A stretch of 64,000 bases of DNA from the NCBI GenBank assembly GCA_048498515.1, contig JBEHXV010000002.1, positions 124,001-188,000 on the forward strand, in the 5' to 3' direction. Every line of letters starts with the position of its first letter. Position 1 is the stretch's first letter. This DNA comes from UBA4416 sp048498515. Its GTDB lineage: Bacteria > Bacteroidota > Bacteroidia > B-17B0 > Aurantibacillaceae. Below the pieces are notes generated by a model. It was not told the origin of the DNA, did not search any database, and was given only the letters and a program-made list of their open reading frames with translations. The position numbers and the translations under genes are program-made. Of this stretch, positions 44,333-52,642 are shown one piece after another.

Positions 44333-45604
44333 ATGACTATACATACAAGCAGGATCCTCGCGCTTCTTTTCATGATATGCGTCATTAAGGGTAAAGCCCA
44401 GGATACCCTTAACTCAGCCACGGTTGAGCAAAAAAGCTACCAGCTTTACCTCGATAAGCAGTGGCCGGAATTGATAAGCTATGGAAAAAAAGCGGTGAAC
44501 AAAGGCTTTGATTATTTTTACATGCGAATGCGCATAGGCATTGCGTATTTTGAAAGAAAAAATTACAGCCTGGCAGAAGTACAATTTAAAAAGGCCTTGC
44601 AGTTCAACTCGGGCGATGAACTGGCGCTGGAATATTTGTATTACTGCTACCTGTATACTGAGCGCTATGATGGAGCAAGGTTGCTGAGCAGGCAATTCAA
44701 TGCAGCCCTGGCTGAAAAGACAGGAACCGATAAACAATCTTCTGTTGGGTTTATTATGCTGGAAGGGGGAACTAAAAAAACGGACAGTCCCAGTTACAAA
44801 AGTGCCGACCCTAATGGGAAACCAAATTATTTTGATCCGCCTACTTACGTTCAGTTAGGGCTTCAGCATTATATTAAAAACCGGGTTTCCTTATTTTATG
44901 CGGCCACGTATTTCAGTCAGCAAACATTTTTGAGCAAGGTAGTGCAGACACAATACTTTGTAAAAGCCGCTGTGCCTTTTAAAAATGGATGGATGGTATC
45001 GCCTTCCGTTCATTATGTGCATATTAACAACAGCTCGGAAAGAATGACGGCCCCTGCTACGCCCACACCCGGGTTGCCACCACCTCCGCGGCCACAACTC
45101 ATTAAAACCGTAACCAATGCCGATTATTTTGTTGGCTCGCTTGGCGTTCAAAAAACACTTAAGAAGTTTACATTCGGTATTGGGACTACTGTTTCTAACA
45201 TGAACAATGTAACACAGTACATTCACGATGGCTCAGTTTCTTACTCGGTTTTAGGAAACAGTAAACTGCTTATTGGTTGCACTGGCTACTTACATACTGT
45301 AGATGGGTACAAGAGCAGCAATGTTTCGGTAGCGCCTTTTATTTATACCCGCCCAATAAGCCGTTTGTCGTTAAAGCTCAGTTACCTTTATAATACAAAG
45401 AATAACATTATTGAGGATAACGGTTACCTGGTTAATAATTCCCCTGACCTCACCAATTCACGGTATTCGGCTTTGGCCAACGTCACCATCAATAAACACG
45501 TTGTTGCGTATGGCTTATACCAGATGGAGTTTAAGCACGAGGCCGTTCAGAATTTTAATTACCGTTACAATGTGTTTGTAGTGGGGCTTAAGTTTATTCC
45601 TTAG
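44333..45604 (+). CDS. TPR plus outer-membrane beta-barrel protein
   Basis: A 423-residue exported protein. After the signal sequence come two or three TPR-like helices (YFYMRMRIGIAYFERKNYSLAEVQF, about 20-130). The rest (about 150-423) alternates short strands with aromatic ends (YVQLGLQHYIKNRVSLFYAA, FVKAAVPFKNGWMVSPSVHYV, FNYRYNVFVVGLKF), which is an outer-membrane barrel with a final F/P. A TPR domain fused to a barrel suggests a periplasmic docking face for partner proteins. It lies 7 bases downstream of the single-module TPR gene. Could be a porin or assembly factor; substrate unknown. Confidence 0.8.
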   Translation: MTIHTSRILALLFMICVIKGKAQDTLNSATVEQKSYQLYLDKQWPELISYGKKAVNKGFDYFYMRMRIGIAYFERKNYSLAEVQFKKALQFNSGDELALEYLYYCYLYTERYDGARLLSRQFNAALAEKTGTDKQSSVGFIMLEGGTKKTDSPSYKSADPNGKPNYFDPPTYVQLGLQHYIKNRVSLFYAATYFSQQTFLSKVVQTQYFVKAAVPFKNGWMVSPSVHYVHINNSSERMTAPATPTPGLPPPPRPQLIKTVTNADYFVGSLGVQKTLKKFTFGIGTTVSNMNNVTQYIHDGSVSYSVLGNSKLLIGCTGYLHTVDGYKSSNVSVAPFIYTRPISRLSLKLSYLYNTKNNIIEDNGYLVNNSPDLTNSRYSALANVTINKHVVAYGLYQMEFKHEAVQNFNYRYNVFVVGLKFIP

Positions 45605-45622
45605 AGAAAAAAGTTAAGATAG

Positions 45623-45686
45623 GTGTCAGTTCGAGTGTTTTTTGTTTGTCCCTTACAAAAAACGTATCGAGAAGTGACACTGTCAG
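45623..45686. repeat. GTCAGTTCGAG-type intergenic inverted repeat, copy 1
   Basis: Begins GTGTCAGTTCGAGTG and ends CGTATCGAGAAGTGACACTGTCAG. The outer arms TGTCA/TGACA and CGAG/TCGAG are inverted. Two further members lie at 52524-52639 and 60494-60567. It sits between two converging gene groups. Confidence 0.65.
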
Positions 45687-45690
45687 TAAT

Positions 45691-45722
45691 ATAAAAGGCC
45701 AAAGAATAACTCCCTGGCCTCT
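45691..45722 (-). terminator. Intrinsic terminator of the two-module TPR gene
   Basis: AGGCCA (45696-45701) pairs with TGGCCT (45715-45720); on the minus strand TTTTAT follows the stem. It lies 20-50 bases beyond the stop at 45743. Confidence 0.55.
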
Positions 45723-45742
45723 CATAATTAAAATTCATAGCA

Positions 45743-46939
45743 TTAAAACCCCGTCTTCTTTTTGGTTTCCGATTCAGGTTTTGATCTCAGGCCCAGTAAA
45801 GCCGAAGCATTGTTAGGGGAAAAACAAAGCACCTTATTAAATAAGGCATTTGCTTCGCTGGTTTTTGCCATTTGCAGGTTGGTCCATCCCAGCATTAATA
45901 AACCATCCACATCGCATGGGTAAAGGGACACTACTTTTTCGAAATGTGCCAAAGCCGCGGTATAATCTTTTTTGTAATAATCAATCAGGCCTAAATTGTA
46001 ATGCGTATAGGTATTTAAAGGATCGAGTTTAAGAACGCCTTCGTAAAAGAGTTTCATCTCGTTTTTATTTCCTAATACAGAGGCAGGATATACAGCGCCC
46101 AATTTTGGCTCAATGGCATTTGGCATTAATTCGGTAGCTGTTTTATAATAATTTACCGATTCTGTTTGAAGGCCGGCGAGGTAACATAACCAACCCAAAC
46201 GTAAATTAATGGCATAAGAACTTTTGTCATATACTTCTTTCAGGGGAGTAATGGCATTTTTGTAATCCGATTTTTCGGAGAATTCATAGCTTTTGTAAAA
46301 TGCGTTGATAAGGCTTTCGTTGCCGCTTGCCGTTTTTTTCAAATTGGTTAAGCCATCCAACGCCGACGGGTCCTTAGGAGCGTAAAGCAGCACAATATTG
46401 AAATACTTTTCAGCTTCCGCGTTCTTCTCAAGATGAAGATAAGTCCAGGCCAGGTTTAAGTTGTTCTCATATTCAAAAGGGTAAAGGCTCACAATTTTTT
46501 CGAAATGAGGTAAGGCCTTGGCGTATTCTTTATGATAATAATACAGGGATCCTAAATTTCCATTAATCATTTTGTTGTTCGGGTCTATCTCCAGGATCTT
46601 TTTATCCTGTTCAACCAGCACGTTATAATCCGTTAGGTAAGCAGGGTAACTAAAGCCGTAACGCGGCTCAATAGCATTTGGTTTGGCATCAATGGCCCGT
46701 TTATAGTAATCGAGCGATTTTTTGGTGAGCCCGGCTTTATAATACAACCAGCCCAGCCTGATAACGGTTTCATAGGATGTGGTATCGCCCAGGTTCCTCA
46801 TGGTTTCAATAGCCGGCAGGTACTCTTCTTTTTTTTCCTGCTCAATGCTTTTGGTAAAAGCAGCAATGAGTTTATCGGTTTGAGCAATAAGTACAGAGCT
46901 AAAGCAGAGTGCTATTAAGGTCAGTGTACGATTTTTCAT
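45743..46939 (-). CDS. Exported TPR protein, double-module member of a local family
   Basis: A 398-residue protein with signal peptide MKNRTLTLIALCFSSVLIAQ. It contains two tandem copies of the module seen at 43714. First copy: YETVIRLGWLYYKAGLTKKS, AIEPRYGFSYPAYLTD and LLYAPKDPSALDGL. Second copy: YAINLRLGWLCYLAGLQTES, VNYYKTATELMPNAIEP, THYNLGLIDYYKKDYTAALA and LCFSPNNASALLGL. The second copy is the closer relative of the 43714 protein. Duplication of the whole module is clear. It is upstream of nothing in its own direction except a terminator, and 93 bases downstream of the hybrid kinase gene's stop on the same strand. A role as adaptor of the same envelope system is inferred. Confidence 0.85.
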   Translation of the reverse strand: MKNRTLTLIALCFSSVLIAQTDKLIAAFTKSIEQEKKEEYLPAIETMRNLGDTTSYETVIRLGWLYYKAGLTKKSLDYYKRAIDAKPNAIEPRYGFSYPAYLTDYNVLVEQDKKILEIDPNNKMINGNLGSLYYYHKEYAKALPHFEKIVSLYPFEYENNLNLAWTYLHLEKNAEAEKYFNIVLLYAPKDPSALDGLTNLKKTASGNESLINAFYKSYEFSEKSDYKNAITPLKEVYDKSSYAINLRLGWLCYLAGLQTESVNYYKTATELMPNAIEPKLGAVYPASVLGNKNEMKLFYEGVLKLDPLNTYTHYNLGLIDYYKKDYTAALAHFEKVVSLYPCDVDGLLMLGWTNLQMAKTSEANALFNKVLCFSPNNASALLGLRSKPESETKKKTGF

Positions 46940-47032
46940 AATAGTATATTTAGGGATAGCTAAAGCTAATAAATATTATGAAGCGGGAGAAAAAATTTAC
47001 CGTTTTAAGCAGGTGCTTTACCTCTATTTGTA

Positions 47033-49249
47033 TCAGGAAGAAATTGCAGGATCCTGCAATGCTTTCTTCAATTCGTTGTTTGCCTGCCGGCATATGTTTT
47101 TTACCGAATTAAACAGGTTGCCGATTTCATCTATATCACCTTTATGAATGGCAAGGGTTTCTATTTTATTAAGATCGGGTACCAGGTTTTTTATCCCGAT
47201 AAAACCGCCGGATGTTTTCATTTTGTGCGCGATGCTTTTAATCACGTCATAATTTTTTGCACTGATGGCATTTTCTATTTCTATTAACTCCACGGGGTTT
47301 TGTTCTAAAAAAATGGAAACAATTTCGCTAATGAATTTTTTATTTCCCCTTGACAGGGATTTTAAATGCCCGGTATCAATTACAGTATAACCATCCGGCG
47401 CAGCATCATTCATTCTTTCCGGATGCTCTGTTACGGCCGCCACGTCTTTATTGCCAAGATGTAAATTAATGATGTTATAGAGTTCGGTTTCCCTGAATGG
47501 CTTCGATAGGTAGTCGTTCATCCCATAACTTAAACACTTTTCCTTTTCATTGGGCATAATGTGCGCCGTCATGGCAATAATAGGAACCTTGCTGTTTAGT
47601 TCTTCCCTTATTCTCTTGGCAGTGTGATAACCATCCAGTAAAGGCATTTGAATGTCCATTAACACCAGGTCGTAAACGTTGATCTTGAACATTTCAAAGG
47701 CCTGCAGGCCGTTTTCAGCCAGGTCAACGGTTAAGCCAAAATCGGTAAGGTAGGTTAATGCCAGTTTTTGGTTGAGCTTATGATCTTCGGCCAATAACAC
47801 CCGCAGGGGTTTATCTGTTTTGATCTTTAACTGCGTTGTCTTATTTTCGGCAATAATGGTTTTGTTTTCATAAGATACCGGGTAACTTATTTTAACCATG
47901 AATTCGGAGCCAATGCCTTCTTTGCTTTTTACCGAAATATCACCGTTCTGTATCTCAACCAATTGTTTTACAATGGCAAGCCCCAAACCGTTACCACCAT
48001 ATTTGCGCGTGGTTTCGGTATTACCCTGGTTAAAGCGCTCAAATATACTGCCGATCTTGTCGGCAGGAATGCCAATACCCGTATCTTTTACCTTAAATAC
48101 CAGCTGCACAATGTCGTGTTCAATGCTTTTTATCTCGCAGCTTAACTTTACCTCGCCTTGCTGCGTAAATTTAATGGCATTGTTTGTGAGGTTTATCAAG
48201 ATCTGCATTAAGCGGGTAGGATCGCCAAAAAGATAAGCGGGTATTTTTTCATCGGTGTGCACGCTGAATGTAATGCCTTTTTCCATGGCTTTCTGGCTAA
48301 ACATGGTCTTTAAAGAATCCAAAAGTTCGCGTAAATGAAATGGAATTTTTTCGATGTTCAGTTTACCGGCCTCTATTTTCGAAAAATCAAGAATGTCGTT
48401 AATGATGTTGAGCAAATTGGCCCCGCTTGATTTTACGGCAGCCAGGTATTCGGCTTGTGTTTTGTCAAGCTGGGTTTTATATAGCAGATCGGAGAAACCA
48501 AGGATAGAGTTCATAGGCGTACGGATCTCATGACTCATATTTGCCATGAACTGCTCTTTCATTAAGGCATTATCGTCGGCCAGTTTTTTGGCAACGCGCA
48601 ACTCACTCTCCAGTTTGTTACGGGTATTAATGTCGGCAATTAAAATCACTACCGCTGCCAGGGCCGTAAGTATGCCCAATGCAATTTCAAGGTAGCTCCA
48701 GTTTTTTGAGGCACTTACGTATTCCACACTGTTATCCAGTAATATTTTTGTGGTGTTGCCCAGGCTTTCATTAATTTCATCAACCGTATTTGTAATTTCG
48801 GTCATGGTGTTAATTCCGTTGGCGGAAGGGTCCCCGGGCGTACCTCCTGCATGGATGCTCCCGTTAAGGTCCTTTGCTTCCATCAGCTTTTTATAAGTAA
48901 GCTGTTTCAGCCTGTAAAAAGCTGCTTCTTCCGGCTTGCCCGAAAAATATTTTTCCATGCTTTTCAGGTAGGTCTTTGTTTCGGTTTCCTTAAGCTTATA
49001 AGCTTCCAAAAACTTTCCGTCGCCGGTAACAATGTAACCACGCTGCTTGCTTTCCAAAATAAGAACGTTGCTCTTAAAGGATTTCATAAGCTCCGAGATC
49101 CGGTAAGCGCTGTAAAGTTCCGTATTGTTTTTCGACATACGGGTGATGTAATAGTTGGCACTAAAGGCAATAAACAATACAAGGCATATGCTTATCAGCG
49201 AACTGATGATGATAATGGCTTTGGTGTATTGCTTTAATTTCCCCTTCAC
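47033..49249 (-). CDS. CHASE3 hybrid sensor kinase with receiver and HPt domain
   Basis: A 738-residue phosphorelay kinase. Membrane spans near 10-32 and 188-206 enclose a CHASE3 sensor (about 35-185, with ILESKQRGYIVTGD). HisKA has His240 in MSHEIRTPMNSILGFSDLLY. HATPase motifs are DTGIGIP (389-395) and YGGNGLGLAIVKQLV (417-431). A receiver follows with LAEDHKLNQ (487-) and Asp532 in LVLMDIQMP. The HPt domain has His675 in SIAHKMKTSGGF. GTG start at 49249. Output must pass to another regulator because no DNA-binding domain is present. It sits between two genes of the TPR-module family, which makes those proteins candidate sensors or targets. Confidence 0.95.
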   Translation of the reverse strand: MKGKLKQYTKAIIIISSLISICLVLFIAFSANYYITRMSKNNTELYSAYRISELMKSFKSNVLILESKQRGYIVTGDGKFLEAYKLKETETKTYLKSMEKYFSGKPEEAAFYRLKQLTYKKLMEAKDLNGSIHAGGTPGDPSANGINTMTEITNTVDEINESLGNTTKILLDNSVEYVSASKNWSYLEIALGILTALAAVVILIADINTRNKLESELRVAKKLADDNALMKEQFMANMSHEIRTPMNSILGFSDLLYKTQLDKTQAEYLAAVKSSGANLLNIINDILDFSKIEAGKLNIEKIPFHLRELLDSLKTMFSQKAMEKGITFSVHTDEKIPAYLFGDPTRLMQILINLTNNAIKFTQQGEVKLSCEIKSIEHDIVQLVFKVKDTGIGIPADKIGSIFERFNQGNTETTRKYGGNGLGLAIVKQLVEIQNGDISVKSKEGIGSEFMVKISYPVSYENKTIIAENKTTQLKIKTDKPLRVLLAEDHKLNQKLALTYLTDFGLTVDLAENGLQAFEMFKINVYDLVLMDIQMPLLDGYHTAKRIREELNSKVPIIAMTAHIMPNEKEKCLSYGMNDYLSKPFRETELYNIINLHLGNKDVAAVTEHPERMNDAAPDGYTVIDTGHLKSLSRGNKKFISEIVSIFLEQNPVELIEIENAISAKNYDVIKSIAHKMKTSGGFIGIKNLVPDLNKIETLAIHKGDIDEIGNLFNSVKNICRQANNELKKALQDPAISS

Positions 49250-49267
49250 TTCTTTTCAGCTCAACAA

Positions 49268-49861
49268 TTATAATTTTTTTATAGCTGTTTTCGCCTCTTC
49301 CGACTGAGGGTTGTATTCCAGCGCTTTTGTAAAATGTTTTTTAGAGTCGGCATTTTTTCCCTGTGCCAGCAATACTTTGGCGTAAAGCAAATTGCTGTCG
49401 TAATCAAAGGGATAAAGCTTTAGTACTTTCGATACATAGGTTGTTGCATTTGCATAATCTTTGCGGGTATTGTAAATGCTGGCAATGCGGTAATTGGCAA
49501 TGGAATTGTTCGGGTCGAACTTCACAATTTCCAGGTAGGTTGCCAGCACGTTGTTCCAGTTGCCGGCGGCGGATATGGGTAATACCAAACCAAACCTTGC
49601 TTCAATGGACGATGGCTCAAGAACAACAGCTTTACGATAATACAATTCCGACCTGGTATAGTCTTTACTTAAGTAATAAAGCCATCCTAAGCGCAAGTTT
49701 ACCTGGTAAGATTCCGCGTGCAGGTCGGTTAAAGCGGTAATGGCCTTTGCATACTGGGTTTCATACTCAAACGAATAACTTTTTGAAAAAGCAAGATCAG
49801 TCGTTTGCGCATTCATGGTCGTAAATGAGACGATTAATGCAATTAAAAAGAAATTTCTCAT
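49268..49861 (-). CDS. Exported TPR protein, single-module member directly upstream of the kinase
   Basis: A 197-residue protein with a signal peptide (MRNFFLIALIVSFTTMNAQ) and one copy of the local TPR module: YQVNLRLGWLYYLSKDYTRS, ELYYRKAVVLEPSSIEARFG, IANYRIASIYNTRKDYANAT and ALEYNPQSEEAKTAIKKL. It is more divergent than the 43714 and 45743 members. The hybrid kinase gene starts 18 bases downstream, so the two form an operon, and this protein may be the periplasmic input component for the CHASE3 domain. That is inference. Confidence 0.85.
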   Translation of the reverse strand: MRNFFLIALIVSFTTMNAQTTDLAFSKSYSFEYETQYAKAITALTDLHAESYQVNLRLGWLYYLSKDYTRSELYYRKAVVLEPSSIEARFGLVLPISAAGNWNNVLATYLEIVKFDPNNSIANYRIASIYNTRKDYANATTYVSKVLKLYPFDYDSNLLYAKVLLAQGKNADSKKHFTKALEYNPQSEEAKTAIKKL

Positions 49862-49987
49862 AACATTTGTATTTATTTGTTTCTTCTTTACTTAAACAAG
49901 CTGTAGGATTTAAAGTTACTATTTTTACCAGTAAATTGGCTTGCAAAACCCGGAAGATAGGTAATGACAGTTTTTTTGTCGGTGAAT

Positions 49988-50764
49988 TTATTTTTTCAGC
50001 GCGGTGCCAATGGCATTGGTAAGTGCTACAAAATCTGGTACAGATAATTGTTCGGCACGCTTATCCAAAAAAACAGATTCAACCGGGCTGTTCCCGCTCA
50101 GTACTTTTACCGAATTGCGGATGGTTTTACGGCGCTGGTTAAAGGATGCTTTTACGACCTTAAAAAACAAGTCTTCGTCGCAACCCAAATTTGTTGTGCT
50201 ATTACGGGTTAAACGAATGACTGCCGATTTTACTTTAGGAGGCGGGTTAAATACATGTTCGCTTACTGTAAACAGGTACTCTATTTTATAAAATGCCTGC
50301 AACAATACACTTAAAATGCCGTAGGTCTTCGATCCCGGCTTTTCGGCAATGCGCTGGGCCACTTCTTTTTGAAACATACCAACCAATGACGTAATATCGT
50401 TGCGGTACTCGAGCACCCTGAACATGATTTGCGTGGAAATGTTATAAGGGAAATTTCCCACCACTTTAAAACTTCCTTTCGAAGCAAATGGTTTAAGATC
50501 GGCTTCCAAAAAATCCTGGAAATGGATCTTGTGAGCGTGTTCGGGGTATTTTTGTTTTAAAAAATCAATCGATTCACTGTCAATATCAAAGGCGGTAAAA
50601 TTATCCCTGGCAATAAGGTATTGGGTAAGCACGCCGGTACCGGGACCAATTTCCAGTACAGGAAGCTCGTCCTGCGGCAAGGCATTCACTATTTTTTGCG
50701 CGATGTTGAGATCGGTTAAAAAATGCTGACCTAAATGTTTCTTTGCTTTTACCGGTGATGCCAT
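49988..50764 (-). CDS. rsmA: 16S rRNA dimethyladenosine transferase
   Basis: RsmA/KsgA dimethylates two adjacent adenines in the 3' terminal helix of 16S rRNA, using S-adenosylmethionine. The 258-residue length is normal. HLGQHFLTD opens the protein; VLEIGPGTGVLTQYL is the SAM-binding motif I (about 36-50); VVGNFPYNISTQI is catalytic motif IV with the NxPY signature. The C-terminal domain ends with RTIRNSVKVL and AEQLSVPDF. In Bacteroidota rsmA is often near DUF4286 and TPR genes, as it is here with genes at 52161 and 52643 on the same strand, though two other genes intervene. Confidence 0.97.
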   Translation of the reverse strand: MASPVKAKKHLGQHFLTDLNIAQKIVNALPQDELPVLEIGPGTGVLTQYLIARDNFTAFDIDSESIDFLKQKYPEHAHKIHFQDFLEADLKPFASKGSFKVVGNFPYNISTQIMFRVLEYRNDITSLVGMFQKEVAQRIAEKPGSKTYGILSVLLQAFYKIEYLFTVSEHVFNPPPKVKSAVIRLTRNSTTNLGCDEDLFFKVVKASFNQRRKTIRNSVKVLSGNSPVESVFLDKRAEQLSVPDFVALTNAIGTALKK

Positions 50765-50845
50765 GGTTTAAAAGTAAGTAAAAGAATTGAGTTGGTAAAT
50801 CTGATTGAATGTTAGTTATTATCTATAAAAAAACGGCCTCTATTT

Positions 50846-50876
50846 TTTGCATAAGTTGAGGGAATTGTTAGTTTTA
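50846..50876 (+). promoter_or_regulatory. Predicted promoter of the beta-barrel gene at 50906
   Basis: TTTG at 50846-50849, a 19-base spacer and TAGTTTTA at 50869-50876 match the Bacteroidota -33/-7 consensus with one mismatch. The ATG follows after 29 bases. Inferred from consensus. Confidence 0.5.
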
Positions 50877-50905
50877 CAAAACTACTATTACTAACAGAAC
50901 TGAAC

Positions 50906-51655
50906 ATGCGCTTACTGATTGTCCCTGCCCTTATTTTATGCGGCATTTTATCTGCCCAAACACCCGATAGTTTAAAAACAAAGAAATGGGCTATTGGGCT
51001 CACCTATTCGCCCGATTTTTGTTTCAGGCAAAAATACACAAGTCGCATGTCGCTTTATGGCAATGAAACGGAAAAACCAAAAGCAGGCATGACCGCAGGG
51101 GTGAATTTTTTGTACAAGTTAATGGACAGGGTAGGAATTGAAACCGGCATTTTATATTCTACCAAAGGCGAGAAGGTGTACAACCCTTCCATAAACTGGG
51201 TAACACCGGATGGCAATGGCACTTACGACCCTTCTATTCCTGATTACAACAAGGGTTTCGTTTATAAATCAGCTAAAAGCAAAAGCACCTATACGTATCA
51301 GTACCTTGAAGTGCCTTTGAAAGTAAGCTGGTATGCCATTAATAATAAATTAAAGCTGTTCCCAAGCCTGGGTGTTTCGGCCAATGTGTTTATAGGAAAA
51401 AGAACCGTTACGGAGTATACTTTTGACGAAGGTGGTTCAGAAAAAAACGTATCTAAAGTGTATGATAACAGAAACATCCCGGTGGTGGATTTGGCTGTTT
51501 TGGCTGGGATTGGTGTGAGCTATGATGTCAGCAAAAACATCTTCATAAAAGCCGAGCCGGCTTACAGGCAATTTGTACGCCCACTGGTTGACAGGCCTAT
51601 CAGCGGACGCTTTTATTCCTTTGGGCTTAATGCAGGTCTTTATTTCAGGATTTAA
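50906..51655 (+). CDS. Outer-membrane beta-barrel protein (PorT/OmpW-like type)
   Basis: A 249-residue protein with signal peptide MRLLIVPALILCGILSAQ. The remainder is an eight-strand-like barrel: KWAIGLTYSPDFCFR, GMTAGVNFLYKLMDRVGIE, YQYLEVPLKVSWYAI, AVLAGIGVSYDV and a terminal FYSFGLNAGLYFRI. The pattern fits the outer-membrane beta-barrel (PF13568-like) group common in Bacteroidota. No partner gene on its strand; divergent from rsmA. Function unknown. Confidence 0.85.
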   Translation: MRLLIVPALILCGILSAQTPDSLKTKKWAIGLTYSPDFCFRQKYTSRMSLYGNETEKPKAGMTAGVNFLYKLMDRVGIETGILYSTKGEKVYNPSINWVTPDGNGTYDPSIPDYNKGFVYKSAKSKSTYTYQYLEVPLKVSWYAINNKLKLFPSLGVSANVFIGKRTVTEYTFDEGGSEKNVSKVYDNRNIPVVDLAVLAGIGVSYDVSKNIFIKAEPAYRQFVRPLVDRPISGRFYSFGLNAGLYFRI

Positions 51656-51660
51656 TAGCT

Positions 51661-52161
51661 TTATTTTTTGGAATTCAGGTCCTGGTAATCTGCCTCAATA
51701 ATTCGTAGGACGGTATTTTTATGAATCCTGACATGCTTGTCCTGGATATATGACAGGACAATACCACCGGCAATAAAAACAGTGCTTACTAAAACGGCCC
51801 GTTCATTAACAATTTGCGGTCTTTGATATATCAAATTATTGCCTGTGTCTATTAAAAAAAATAAGACCCCGGCACCAAAAAAATAGGGACTTATTTTTGC
51901 GCCTTTTATTTTAATGGCTTTTATCTGTGATAGTTTTATAACGGAGTCGTTATCAAAAACAAGCACGCTGTCCTGCATGTTTACCAGCTTGCGTGTTTTA
52001 TAGCCGGTACTGCCTTTTAAGCGATACGTGAAATTTGAATTAAGAAAGAACTGGAAATATTTTTCTTTTCCAAACAGGGAGTGGTAACGCAGGTCGAGTG
52101 TTTTTTGAGAAAAAGAATTTTCAAAGCAGGATAAAAATACTATGAAAAAGATCAGCCTCAT
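51661..52161 (-). CDS. Hypothetical exported protein with a membrane segment
   Basis: A 166-residue protein. The signal peptide is MRLIFFIVFLSCFENSFSQ. Residues 20-90 are beta-rich (YHSLFGKEKYFQFFLNSNFT, SVLVFDNDSVIKLSQIKAI), and a hydrophobic helical stretch lies near 92-105, with a second near 125-140. No family recognised. The start codon overlaps the stop of the DUF4286 gene by one base (TAATG), so it is translated together with it. Unknown function. Confidence 0.7.
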   Translation of the reverse strand: MRLIFFIVFLSCFENSFSQKTLDLRYHSLFGKEKYFQFFLNSNFTYRLKGSTGYKTRKLVNMQDSVLVFDNDSVIKLSQIKAIKIKGAKISPYFFGAGVLFFLIDTGNNLIYQRPQIVNERAVLVSTVFIAGGIVLSYIQDKHVRIHKNTVLRIIEADYQDLNSKK

Positions 52162-52460
52162 TACACAATTTCCAGTAAGGTTCTGAAGGCGACGTATTTT
52201 CCGTCGTAATGTTTTTTTGTTTCGGCTTGCAGGCGTGGGGCATGATCTCTCTGATAGGCTTCAATATCGGCCATTGCATTAAAAGAATATTGAACCGAAT
52301 AGGTTTCGCCTTCATCATTCACATTGAGTACTTTCACCATTTTGTATTCGGTAAAATGCCCGGTTTCCATAACCTGTGGAATGTGCACGGTTTTCATCCA
52401 GCTGAGCCATTCGGGAGCAATGTTTTTATCGACGCTGATGGTGACGTTGTATATGTACAT
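52161..52460 (-). CDS. DUF4286 family protein
   Basis: A 99-residue soluble protein that starts MYIYNVTISVDKNIAPEWLS and contains MKTVHIPQVMETGHFTEYKM, both typical of DUF4286. The fold is probably a dimeric alpha-beta barrel, as in antibiotic-biosynthesis monooxygenase-like proteins; no catalytic evidence. It is the middle gene of a same-strand series with the large TPR gene upstream (182 bases away, across a repeat) and a hypothetical gene overlapping downstream. Confidence 0.88.
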   Translation of the reverse strand: MYIYNVTISVDKNIAPEWLSWMKTVHIPQVMETGHFTEYKMVKVLNVNDEGETYSVQYSFNAMADIEAYQRDHAPRLQAETKKHYDGKYVAFRTLLEIV

Positions 52461-52523
52461 AATAGTTGGAGAGATAGAGAGTTAATGAGTTAGTGAATAT
52501 TTTTTGTATTGGTTTATTTTTTT

Positions 52524-52639
52524 CTGTCACTTCGAGTAAAATTTGCTGCCTCTTTGCAAATTTGTATCGAGAAGTCTTCTTCATGGTTCTTGATACAATT
52601 CTTTGCAGGAGGCAGGCAAAGAATCACTCGAACTGACAT
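52524..52639. repeat. GTCACTTCGAG-type intergenic inverted repeat, copy 2
   Basis: The left end is TCTGTCACTTCGAGTAAAAT and the right end TCACTCGAACTGACATT, giving a long imperfect inverted repeat. Inside, TTTGCTGCCTCTTTGCAAAT is mirrored by ATTCTTTGCAGGAGGCAGGC. Same family as the elements at 45623 and 60494. Confidence 0.7.
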
Positions 52640-52642
52640 TGG

